Of a stretch of 64,000 bases of DNA, positions 25,447-35,512 are shown in pieces (position 1 is the stretch's first letter; each line of letters starts with the position of its first letter). The notes under the pieces are model-generated. The model made no database searches, was not told the DNA's origin, and worked only from the letters and a program-made list of their open reading frames with translations. Source of the DNA: Leifsonia poae (GTDB lineage Bacteria > Actinomycetota > Actinomycetes > Actinomycetales > Microbacteriaceae); the NCBI RefSeq assembly GCF_020009625.1, contig NZ_JAIHLP010000002.1, forward strand, positions 2,728,001-2,792,000, in the 5' to 3' direction. Made by a program: the position numbers and the translations under genes.

Positions 25447-26856
25447 GTGGCTCAGCCCCCGCTTCGTGAAAGGTCCATCAGCTACGACGTCGCCGTGATC
25501 GGAGGCGGCCCCGGCGGCTTCCCGGCGGCGCTCGCCGCTGCACGGAACGGAGCGCGGACCGTCCTGGTGGAGCGCAGTGCGGCCCTCGGCGGCGCTGCCG
25601 CGTCGGGGTTGAGCATCCTCGGATTCCTCGACCGGGCGGGCAACAAGGCGCTCGACGGAATCCCGCAGGAATTCATCGACCGGCTGGCCGCGCTCGGCGG
25701 CTCTCCCGGACACTTCTGGTGCCCCGTGCACAACTCGATCACCCCGGTCTCGTCTGACCTCGTGAAGATCGTCGCCATGCAGATGTGCAAAGAGGCGGGC
25801 GTCGACATCCTGTTCGAGAACGAGCTCATCGGCGCCGAGGTCGACGACGACGTGCGGCTGCGTGCGGTCACCGTCTTCGGCAAGCTGACGACCACGCGCA
25901 TCGAGGCGAAGCAGTTCATCGACGCGACCGGGGATGGTGACCTCGCCTACCTCGCAGGAGTCCCGTTCACGCGTGGCCAGGAGAACACGCAGATCATGCA
26001 GCCGAGCACCCTTGTGTTCACCGTCGCCGGGCATGACCTCGACCGCCTGTTCGACTTCCTCGACGAGCACCCGGAAGAGATGGGGATCAAAGAGGACTAC
26101 GCCGCCGGATACGATGTCGACTTCCTCCGCAAGACCCGCGGACATTGCTTCATCGGCCTGACCGATCTGGTGCGGAAGGCCCGCGAGGCCGGGGACTTCT
26201 CGGTTCCGCGCAACCAGTTCATCCACATCGCCACAGCGTCCGAGAAGCTGCTGACGATCAACACATCGCGCGTCACCCGCATCGACGCCTCAGACCCGGT
26301 CGAACTCTCCGCCGGACTCGAGACCGGGTATGAGCAGGTGCTTGAGATCGTGGGCTTCATGCGGAAGTACGTGCCCGGTTTCGAAGACGTCGTCATCTCG
26401 CAGATCGCCCCCGCGCTGGGCATCCGAGAGACCCGCCACTTCCTCGGTGAGTTCCGGCTGACCATGGACGACCTCGACAGCGAGGCGACCACCGAGGCCG
26501 CGATCGCGCAGTCGGCGTACAACATCGACATCCACTCCGGCACCGGTGAAGGCATCGAACTCTCCGTGATCGAGAAGCCGTACGGCATCCCGTATGGCTC
26601 CCTCGTGCCGAAAGACGTCGACGGTCTGCTCCTGAGTGGTCGCACGATCTCCGTGGATTCGACAGTGTTCGCGTCCGCGCGGGTGATGGGCACCTGCATG
26701 GCGTTGGCCGAGGCGGCCGGCACGGCCGCCGCGATGGCACTCGCTGTCGACGGGCGGGTGCGCGACGTCGATGTGGACGCCCTCCGAGCGCGCCTCGTCG
26801 CGCAGGGCGCGATGATCCCCGGTTCGATCAGACAGCCGGAAGTGTCCGCCGCCTGA
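25447..26856 (+). CDS. FAD-dependent oxidoreductase (FAD_oxidored family)
   Basis: A 469-residue flavoprotein. The dinucleotide motif VIGGGPGGFPAALAAARNGA begins near residue 17, and an acidic residue at the end of strand 2 (TVLVER) indicates FAD binding. FIDATGDGDLAYLAGVPF is the second flavin-contact motif, and LLLSGRTISVDSTVFASARV closes the fold. Proteins of this family oxidise hydroxyl or amine groups of small organic acids, and the substrate is unknown here. GTG 25447 follows AAGGAG. The MHS-type transporter downstream is probably its uptake partner. Confidence 0.87.
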   Translation: MAQPPLRERSISYDVAVIGGGPGGFPAALAAARNGARTVLVERSAALGGAAASGLSILGFLDRAGNKALDGIPQEFIDRLAALGGSPGHFWCPVHNSITPVSSDLVKIVAMQMCKEAGVDILFENELIGAEVDDDVRLRAVTVFGKLTTTRIEAKQFIDATGDGDLAYLAGVPFTRGQENTQIMQPSTLVFTVAGHDLDRLFDFLDEHPEEMGIKEDYAAGYDVDFLRKTRGHCFIGLTDLVRKAREAGDFSVPRNQFIHIATASEKLLTINTSRVTRIDASDPVELSAGLETGYEQVLEIVGFMRKYVPGFEDVVISQIAPALGIRETRHFLGEFRLTMDDLDSEATTEAAIAQSAYNIDIHSGTGEGIELSVIEKPYGIPYGSLVPKDVDGLLLSGRTISVDSTVFASARVMGTCMALAEAAGTAAAMALAVDGRVRDVDVDALRARLVAQGAMIPGSIRQPEVSAA

Positions 26857-27047
26857 ACGAACCGGCGCCCGACCCCCGGCGTGATGAACTGGTGCCCTGC
26901 GCGAATGCCAGTCCGACAGGTCGGAGGTCGGGCCGATGAGCGGGCCCGCATCCGTGGGCGCTGCTCGCGTCGGATCCCCCGGTCCGACGCTCGTCCGGAT
27001 GCTCCGGCGCACCCCGCCCAGCATTCACAGAACAAAGGATGACATTC

Positions 27048-28367
27048 ATGAGCAACGTCGCTCAGCACGAGCGGTCCGGCACCGAGCTCTCGGAATCGGC
27101 TTCTCGGCGCACTCTGCTCGCCAGCACGGTCGGTACCGTCCTGGAGTGGTACGACTTCAACCTTTACGGCCTCGCTTCGGCGCTGGTTCTCGGCCCCCTC
27201 ATGTTCGGCTCGAGCGGCGTCGGCGGAACCCTCGCCGCCTTCGCGTCCCTCGGCGTCGGGTTCCTCGCCCGCCCGATCGGTGGTTTCGTGCTCGGGAACC
27301 TCGGTGACAAGATCGGCCGCAAACCGATCCTGATGTTCACGTTCATCACCATGGGTCTGAGCTCGGCGCTCATCGGTCTGCTGCCGACGAACGCGCAGAT
27401 CGGCATCTGGGCGCCGATCCTCCTCTGCGTTCTCAGGATCGTTCAGGGCTTCGCGGTGGGTGGAGAGTTCGCGGGCGCGACACTGTTGACGATGGAGAAC
27501 GCCCCGATCAAACGGCGGGGCTTCTTCGGGGCGGTGCCGTCGATGGGGACGGGAGCCGGATTCGTTCTGGCCACCGTGGTGTTCGCCCTGGTCTCAGCAT
27601 TGCCCAACGATGCGTTCCTCGCTTGGGGCTGGCGCATCCCCTTCCTGCTCAGCGTCGTGCTGGTGATCTTCGGCGTGATCGTGCGGTCACGCCTGGAGGA
27701 GACGAAGGTCTTCAAGGACATCAAGAAGGCCGACACCAAGCGAGCGCCGTTGGTGACCGTGTTCACCAAACACCCGATGGCTGTGCTGCGCACCATCGGT
27801 CTCGTCATGGGCGGCGCGGTGTGGGGCTACCTGATCCAGACGTTCTCGCTGTCGTACGGAACGGCGAACCTCGGGATGGACCGCACCGCGCTGCTGTGGG
27901 CGGTCGGCGTCGCCGCGGCCCTTGAGATGGTGACTATCCCGTTCTGGGGCTGGTTGTCGGACAGGGTCGGCCGGAAGAAGATCATCGTCACCGGCGTCGT
28001 GCTCACGGTGCTCTACGTATTCCCGTTCTTCTGGTTGCTGAACACCCGTGATCCGTGGCTCGTGTTCCTGGCCATCGTCATCGGCCTCCCGATTCTGAAG
28101 GACATGATCTTCGGGCCGCAGGCGGCGTTCGCCGCTGAGATGTTCAGCTCGAACGTGCGGTACAGCGGGGTCAGCGCCGGCCGTGAGCTGGGTGCGGCGA
28201 TCTTCGGCGGCAGCGCGCCGTTCATCGCGACAATGCTGATCTCGTTGGGCGCCGGGGCCGTCTGGCCGTTGGCGATCTACATCATCGCCACTCTCGTCAT
28301 CACCGGTTTCACCGTGCTCACCGGGCCGAACAACGCCGACAAGGACCTCCGCGACATCGGCGACTGA
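27048..28367 (+). CDS. MHS-family MFS transporter (metabolite:H+ symporter)
   Basis: A 439-residue, twelve-span transporter with the metabolite:H+ symporter signature GTVLEWYDFNLYG after a short cytoplasmic tail. It also has the loop GNLGDKIGRKPILMFTFITM and QGFAVGGEFAGATLL. The group carries organic acids, betaine, proline and aromatic acids. ATG 27048 has AAAGG ten bases upstream, while an in-frame ATG at 27039 has no such site. It lies 191 bp after the FAD oxidoreductase, in a gap without other signals, and the two probably form a catabolic pair. Confidence 0.88.
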   Translation: MSNVAQHERSGTELSESASRRTLLASTVGTVLEWYDFNLYGLASALVLGPLMFGSSGVGGTLAAFASLGVGFLARPIGGFVLGNLGDKIGRKPILMFTFITMGLSSALIGLLPTNAQIGIWAPILLCVLRIVQGFAVGGEFAGATLLTMENAPIKRRGFFGAVPSMGTGAGFVLATVVFALVSALPNDAFLAWGWRIPFLLSVVLVIFGVIVRSRLEETKVFKDIKKADTKRAPLVTVFTKHPMAVLRTIGLVMGGAVWGYLIQTFSLSYGTANLGMDRTALLWAVGVAAALEMVTIPFWGWLSDRVGRKKIIVTGVVLTVLYVFPFFWLLNTRDPWLVFLAIVIGLPILKDMIFGPQAAFAAEMFSSNVRYSGVSAGRELGAAIFGGSAPFIATMLISLGAGAVWPLAIYIIATLVITGFTVLTGPNNADKDLRDIGD

Positions 28368-28375
28368 GCGGTCGC

Positions 28376-28682
28376 GCTGCGCCGGGCCTGTTCTCAGGAG
28401 GCTGCGCCGGGCCTGTTTTCAGGAGGCTGCGCCGGGCCTGTTTTCAGGAGAAGACGGCGGCGGATGGCCGCAGAGTCCTGATAACAGGACTCTGCGGCGC
28501 TCCCCGCGCGTCGGCTCCTGTTTTCAGGAGGCTGCGTCGGGCCTGTTTTCAGGAGGCGACGCCGGGCCTGTTTCAGGAGGCTGCGTCGGGCCTGTTTTCA
28601 GGAGAAGACGGCGACGGATGGCCGCAGAGTCCTGATAACAGGACTCTGCGGCGCTCCCCGCGCGTCGGCTCCTGATAAGAGG
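28376..28682. repeat. composite hairpin repeat, expanded array with two cores
   Basis: The array begins with three tandem 25-bp units (28376-28400, 28401-28425, 28426-28450; consensus GCTGCGCCGGGCCTGTTTTC plus AGGAG). Core 1 contains a perfect 14-bp-arm hairpin at 28467-28498 with loop ATAA. TTTTCAGGAG and three more units follow (28531-28555, 28556-28579, 28580-28604). Core 2 has the identical hairpin at 28621-28652 and a closing CTCCTGATAAGAGG. CCTG-TTTT-CAGG in each unit is itself a small hairpin. The array fills the gap between the MHS transporter and the VOC gene. Nothing resembling a transposase is present. Confidence 0.85.
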
Positions 28683-28693
28683 TCTCGCGAAGG

Positions 28694-29203
28694 CTAGGCG
28701 GCGGCGACGTCGAGAACCCAGGTCACCCCGAAGCGGTCGGTCAGCATGCCGAACCCGGTGCTCCACGCCGATGCTGCGAATGCTTCGACGATCGTTGCGC
28801 CGACCGAGAGCCCCGCCCAGTACTGTTGCACCTCGGCGAACGACTCGCCGCGAACCGAGACGAAGAAAGGCCGGTCGGTGAGCGTGAGACCGTTCTCGCG
28901 GCGCGTCGAACCGGTTTCGGCGGACGGGTCGGCGGCCGGGTCGGCGGACGGGTCGGCGGACGGGTCGACGTCGGCCGTCGCAGCGTCGGAGCGGTCCGGG
29001 ATGTCGTAGGCCATCACGCGGAAGCCCTCCGCGGTTTCGAGTCCGCCGAAGACGACGTTCTCTGCACCAGGAGCGTCCTTCGGCATGCCGAGGTCGCCGT
29101 AGGTCGTGATCGTGGCCTGGCCGCCGAAGACCGACTGGTAGAAGGCCAGAGCCGCGCGGGCGTCGCCGCGGAAGTTGAGGTGGGTGGTGGTCGTGGTGCT
29201 CAT
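28694..29203 (-). CDS. VOC/PhnB-like protein with a Asp-Pro-Ser-Ala repeat insertion
   Basis: A 169-residue member of the glyoxalase/bleomycin-resistance fold. It has the PhnB-like pattern HLNFRGDARAALAFYQSVFG at the start and SWSTGFGMLTDRFGVTWVLD-like residues at the end. In between, near residues 80-97, sits a low-complexity stretch of repeated DPSAD/DPAAD units encoded by ~12-bp tandem repeats, which most relatives lack. ATG 29203 follows AAGGGAG. It is divergent from a WYL regulator across a perfect palindrome. Relatives are proteins of unclear function, possibly enzymatic or ligand-binding. Confidence 0.85.
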   Translation of the reverse strand: MSTTTTTHLNFRGDARAALAFYQSVFGGQATITTYGDLGMPKDAPGAENVVFGGLETAEGFRVMAYDIPDRSDAATADVDPSADPSADPAADPSAETGSTRRENGLTLTDRPFFVSVRGESFAEVQQYWAGLSVGATIVEAFAASAWSTGFGMLTDRFGVTWVLDVAAA

Positions 29204-29262
29204 ATTCGCTCCCTTGAGGTGGCGTCGGGTTCCTCCCCGACGACAGTCACTCTCGCAGGAGT

Positions 29263-29283
29263 AGAGGACAGTTTCTGTCCTCT
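29263..29283. promoter_or_regulatory. palindromic operator between the VOC and WYL genes
   Basis: AGAGGACAG-TTT-CTGTCCTCT is a perfect inverted repeat with 9-bp arms. It lies about 20 bp before the WYL regulator start and 60 bp before the VOC start, as expected for a shared autoregulatory site. Confidence 0.7.
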
Positions 29284-29302
29284 GTACCCCTACCATGAAG
29301 AG

Positions 29303-30294
29303 ATGGCGACGACCACCTCCCGACTGCTTCAACTGCTGTCGCTTCTGCAGGCACGACGCGATTGGCCGGGGTCGGTGCTCGCCGAGCGGCTCGCCATCAG
29401 CCATCGCACGGTGCGACGCGACGTCGACCGGCTGCGCGAGCTCGGGTATCGCATCCATGCCACGAAGGGACCGGATGGCGGCTACCGTCTCGACGCGGGC
29501 AGCGAGCTCCCACCCCTGCTTTTCGATGACGACCAGGCCGTCGCTCTGGCGGTCGCTCTGCAGACGGCGACGGGCAGCGGGGCCGGGATCGGGGAGGCCG
29601 CGCTGCGAGCCTTGACGACAGTGCGGCAGGTGATGCCGTCGCGGCTGCGTCACCGACTGGACTCGGTGGAGTTCACGACCGTTCCGGGGCGCAGCGGTGA
29701 CGCGACACCCGATGCGGTCTCGACGGATGTGCTCATCGCCCTGTCTGCGGCGACCCGCGCGCACGAGGTGTTGCGTTTCGACTACGCGACGAACCCGGGC
29801 GCTGCCGGGGTGGACGCGGTGTCGCCGCGCCGGGCGGAGCCCCACCATCTGGTGACGGCCCAGGGCCGCTGGTATCTCGTCGCGTGGGATCTCGACCGCG
29901 CCGACTGGCGTCTGTTCCGCGCCGACCGTATCGTGCCCCGCACCCCGAATGGACCCCGTTTCACTCCCCGGGAGGTTCCCGGCGGCGATGTCGCCTCGTT
30001 CGTGTCAGCCCGTTTCAAGGGCTCCGTGAGCGCCGACCGGTGGCCCTGCGTCGGGAAGGTGATCCTCGGCCTGGCGGCCGCTCAGGTTCTGCCGTTCGCG
30101 GGCGACGGCGTCGTCGAAGACCTCGGATCAGATCGGTGCCTCCTGGAGACCGGCTCATGGTCGTGGGTTGCGCTGGCTGCCTCGCTCAACCGCTTCGATG
30201 CCGACATCGAGGTGCTCGGGCCCCCGAACTCGCCGACGCGTTCGCGAGGCTGGCATCCCGCAACGCCGCCACGGCGGAACGTCACCGCAGCTGA
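29303..30294 (+). pseudogene. HTH-WYL (YafY-type) regulator, frameshifted near its 3' end
   Basis: An N-terminal DeoR-type HTH (VLAERLAISHRTVRRDVDRL) is followed by a WYL domain with GRWYLVAWDLDRADWRLFRA. These regulators sense small or nucleic-acid ligands. The frame runs to 30505 only by shifting out of phase: after DADIEVLGPP the translation becomes a low-complexity arginine-rich tail. One extra C in the C5 run at 30221-30225 gives the normal family ending ELADAFARLASRNAATAERH and a stop at 30294, 330 residues in all. The intact ending in the neighbouring phase argues for a sequence contraction or very recent mutation. Confidence 0.85.
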
Positions 30295-30302
30295 GAGCGG
30301 GA

Positions 30303-30327
30303 GCCGGCGCCGCCGAGCGGCGCCGGC
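30303..30327. terminator. bidirectional hairpin terminator
   Basis: GCCGGCGCCGC-CGA-GCGGCGCCGGC is a perfect 11-bp stem between the restored WYL stop (30294) and the convergent MFS stop (30333). Its position supports 30294 as the real end of the WYL gene. Confidence 0.7.
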
Positions 30328-30332
30328 CGCCG

Positions 30333-32721
<2,389 letters not shown>

Positions 32722-32843
32722 TACCTGAGAGTGCAATGTGGACGGAATTTGGAGGTCACACCAGTACCTCCCTGCCCGGGTTCCGACGGCGCATCATGAA
32801 GAGACATCCGAGCGGAATGAGGGACACCATGCCAGAGCCCAGT

Positions 32844-32948
32844 CGTGCCCAGCAGGTGATCATCCACCTCGCGTTCTACGCCGGCCGGCCCAAGGCCATG
32901 TCGGCCATCCAGGTCGCCAAACGGGTGTTCGCGGAGGACGCATCCTGA
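32844..32948 (+). pseudogene. C-terminal remnant of a carboxymuconolactone decarboxylase-family gene
   Basis: The frame contains RAQQVIIHLAFYAGRPKAMS followed by AIQVAKRVFAEDAS. This matches the end of CMD/AhpD-like proteins, where the normal motif is AFYAGWP; here Trp is replaced by Arg. The catalytic Cys-His part that should precede it is missing. An upstream in-frame ATG (32796) encodes unrelated sequence. This is a 3' fragment left between the TetR gene and the isochorismatase-like gene. Confidence 0.6.
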
Positions 32949-32954
32949 TGGAGC

Positions 32955-33524
32955 TCAGGGTCGCGTGGCCGTGAGGAGGTCGATGATCTCCTGGGTCGTT
33001 CCGGTCTCGCCGACCCGGGGGAAGATGCGGGTGAGGCTGTTCTCGTGCGCTTCGGCGCTGCTGTCGGTCATGGCGTCGGTGGCGAAAGTGACGTGGAACC
33101 CATTCTCCTGCGCGTGCCGGGCCGTCGATTCCACCCCCGCGCTCGTGGAGACGCCAGTGACGACGACCTGTGTCACGCCGAGCCCGGCGAGGTGATCGGC
33201 GAGTCCCGTGCCGGTGAACGCGCCCCAGGTGTGTTTGGTGACGATGTGGTCGCCGGGCTGCCGGCCGAGCCCGTCGACGAGGGCGGTCATCGAGTCGGGT
33301 ATCACCCGGCTCGTCCCGGCGTGGTTGGCATCGCTGCGCGTGGCCGGGCCGCCGTCGACGTTGATCAGGACGACGGGCAGACCGTGGCGGCGGAACGCGT
33401 CGGCGAGTGCGCGGGCCCGCTCGATGATGCGGTCGATCGGTTCGACGGACGGGCGCTCGAGGATTCCGGTCTGGAGGTCGACCACCAGGAGGGCGGTCTG
33501 GGGGTCGAGAGTCGTGAGGGGCAT
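32955..33524 (-). CDS. isochorismatase-like hydrolase lacking the usual Cys
   Basis: A 189-residue protein of the isochorismatase/nicotinamidase fold. The first catalytic Asp is in ALLVVDLQTG and the Lys in IVTKHTWGAFTGT. At the third triad position, where amidases have Cys (VCVE), the sequence is VTGVSTSAGVESTARHA, with Gly. True isochorismatases also lack a catalytic Cys, so hydrolysis of a vinyl ether or another non-amide bond is more likely than amide cleavage. ATG 33524 follows AGAAGGAA. It lies 68 bp after an MFS gene on the same strand and probably shares its message. Confidence 0.87.
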   Translation of the reverse strand: MPLTTLDPQTALLVVDLQTGILERPSVEPIDRIIERARALADAFRRHGLPVVLINVDGGPATRSDANHAGTSRVIPDSMTALVDGLGRQPGDHIVTKHTWGAFTGTGLADHLAGLGVTQVVVTGVSTSAGVESTARHAQENGFHVTFATDAMTDSSAEAHENSLTRIFPRVGETGTTQEIIDLLTATRP

Positions 33525-33592
33525 GTTCGGTTCCTTCTGTCGGGGCGTTGCGGGATGGGCGGGCGGGCTCGAGGGCGAGCTCAGGCGCGCGC

Positions 33593-34996
33593 TCAGGGGG
33601 CGGGCTCGTCCGGATGGGCGAGAACGGGGATGCGTCGGTCGAGCACGGTGAGTAGCAGGGAGACGACGCCGATTCCGATGATCACCCAGCCGAGGCGGTG
33701 GAATCCGTCGTCTGTGATCCGGGGGCCGAAGACGATGCCGATGAGGCTGGCGGAGAAGATGGCTCCGACATAGGCGAACGTGCGGTACAGGCCGGCGGCG
33801 ACCGCGATGTCTTCTGCCGGCGCCTGGAGGTAGAGGGTCGCCTGGTTGGCGAAACCGGAGAAGCCGTTGGTCACCCCCAGCAGCAGGGTCGTGCCGACCA
33901 GGCCGATCACCAGGACGTTCGAGCCGCTGTGAAGGAGCAGGATCGCCGCCCCGGTCAGCACGAGGGTGCCTGCGCCGGCGATGAGCGGGTAGCGGATCCA
34001 TCCTTTGTTCGAGTTGATGCGCGCCAGTACGATGCTCGCCGCCGACAGCGGGAGCAGGATCAGCCCGACCGTGAACGGCGAAAGACCGGCGCCCTGCTCC
34101 ATCCATTGGCTCGCCCCGTAGAGGGTGGTGTAGATGCCCAGCCCGACGAGGGTCTGCCGCAGGTAGGTGCGTTGCAGGGGGCTGTTGCGGGCGAGCATCC
34201 GCACGTCGATGAGGGGGCGGTCGACCCGGCGCTCCCAGAGCAGGAGGGTCGTGAGGAGCAGGGCGGCCACGATCAGCACCCACCAGGCCGGGTCGGTCAG
34301 GTCGGAGAGGAACAGCAGCAGGGCCACGATGCCCGCGGCGAACAACGCGATTCCCGGCAGATCGATCGCCTTGAGTACGTTCCCTCGGTCGGTCGCGGGA
34401 ATCGGATCGCGGGCGATGCCGCGAGCGGCGAAGGCGAACACGATGATCGCGAGGGGAATGTTGACGAGGAACAGGGCGCGCCACCCGAATGCTCCCGCCA
34501 GCACGCCGCCGATGGGCAGGCCGAACACGGTGGCGACCTGGGAGGCGATCGAGAAGTTCCCCAGTACGCGGGAGGGGATTCCGGTGCCGAGCCCATCGGC
34601 TCGCCGGCGGACGAGTGCCATCGCCGTGGGGTACGCCGCTGACGTTCCGATGCCGATCAGCGCGCGCGAGACCAGCAGGAACCCGAAGGCCGGGGCGGCC
34701 GCTCCGGTCAGCCCTCCCAGGAACAGGATGCCGATGCCGATCAGGAAGACGCGGCGGGGGCCGAACAGGGTCGACAGTTTGCCCATGGTGGGCTGCATGA
34801 CCGCACTGCACAGGTAGAGCACCGAGACCAGGGTCGCTGTCTGGCCCGGTCCGGTGTGGAAGTCGGCGGCGATGCCGACGAGACCGGTCGCGATCATCGA
34901 GCTGTTGATGGGGTTGAGGGTCGATCCCAGGAGCAGGGGGAACGTGAAGCGCGCTCCGAACGGCCGGGTGCCGGTCGGCTCTTTTCTGCTTCCCAT
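33593..34996 (-). CDS. MFS transporter (DHA-like, about fourteen spans)
   Basis: A 467-residue membrane transporter. SSMIATGLVGIAADFHTGPG starts span 1, GKLSTLFGPRRVFLIGIGIL is the loop 2-3 motif and LPIGGVLAGAFGWRALFLVN matches motif C of drug:H+ antiporters. The DNA between it and the divergent MarR gene (35056) has repeated TTAGT/ACTAA half-sites. A MarR-controlled efflux pump co-transcribed with a hydrolase is the likely arrangement, but the substrate is unknown. Confidence 0.88.
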   Translation of the reverse strand: MGSRKEPTGTRPFGARFTFPLLLGSTLNPINSSMIATGLVGIAADFHTGPGQTATLVSVLYLCSAVMQPTMGKLSTLFGPRRVFLIGIGILFLGGLTGAAAPAFGFLLVSRALIGIGTSAAYPTAMALVRRRADGLGTGIPSRVLGNFSIASQVATVFGLPIGGVLAGAFGWRALFLVNIPLAIIVFAFAARGIARDPIPATDRGNVLKAIDLPGIALFAAGIVALLLFLSDLTDPAWWVLIVAALLLTTLLLWERRVDRPLIDVRMLARNSPLQRTYLRQTLVGLGIYTTLYGASQWMEQGAGLSPFTVGLILLPLSAASIVLARINSNKGWIRYPLIAGAGTLVLTGAAILLLHSGSNVLVIGLVGTTLLLGVTNGFSGFANQATLYLQAPAEDIAVAAGLYRTFAYVGAIFSASLIGIVFGPRITDDGFHRLGWVIIGIGVVSLLLTVLDRRIPVLAHPDEPAP

Positions 34997-35013
34997 CGTG
35001 CGTTCCGTTACTT

Positions 35014-35051
35014 CGTTAGTACTACTAATGACATGCTTTGTTACACTAACG
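35014..35051. promoter_or_regulatory. MarR-type operator half-sites
   Basis: TTAGT-ACT-ACTAA (35016-35028) is a perfect short inverted repeat. CGTTAGT (35014-35020) pairs with ACTAACG (35045-35051) further out. Both lie in the 59-bp gap between the divergent MFS and MarR genes. Confidence 0.6.
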
Positions 35052-35055
35052 AGTC

Positions 35056-35508
35056 ATGAGCGGAACCGCAAGCGACCCGACACCGTCCGACGATGTGCGG
35101 GCTGTCAGCGCCGACGTACGGGCGGCGGTGGCCGGGATCTATCGCAGATTCCGCTCGGAGCGCGCGCAGGGGGAGCTTGGGGATGCGGCGATCGGCGTGC
35201 TGGCCCAGCTGCGGAAGAACGGACCGCAGAGTCTCAAAGCGCTCAGCGACCGAGCGCATGTGACCCCCGGCTCGATGAGCCAGACCGTGAACCGCCTCAC
35301 CGCTGACGGCTACGCGATCCGTGTCCCCGATCCGACGGACGGCCGCAGAGTGCTTTTCGAGCCGACGCCGAAGGGGGCGGAGATCGAGGCGGCCGTTCAA
35401 GCTCGGAGCATCTCCTGGCTCGATTCGGAGATCGAGCGCCTTGCGGTGCCCGAACTCGCAGTGCTCCGCCAGGCGACGGCGCTCCTGAAGAAGATCTCCG
35501 AAAGCTGA
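35056..35508 (+). CDS. MarR-family transcriptional regulator
   Basis: A 150-residue winged-helix regulator: IGVLAQLRKNGPQSLKALSD and VTPGSMSQTVNRLTADGYAI form the HTH, and the wing has the typical DPTDGRRVLFEPTPKG. It is divergent from the MFS/isochorismatase operon with operator half-sites in between. It ends five bases before the convergent P-type ATPase gene. Confidence 0.88.
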   Translation: MSGTASDPTPSDDVRAVSADVRAAVAGIYRRFRSERAQGELGDAAIGVLAQLRKNGPQSLKALSDRAHVTPGSMSQTVNRLTADGYAIRVPDPTDGRRVLFEPTPKGAEIEAAVQARSISWLDSEIERLAVPELAVLRQATALLKKISES

Positions 35509-35512
35509 TGCG

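Noticed and set aside
26857..27047. A small gene between the FAD oxidoreductase and MHS transporter
   Set aside because: Short frames here have no ribosome site or family motif. The gap is best read as an untranslated spacer.
28376..28682. CRISPR array
   Set aside because: The units are contiguous or separated by a conserved hairpin core, with no unique spacers and no cas genes.
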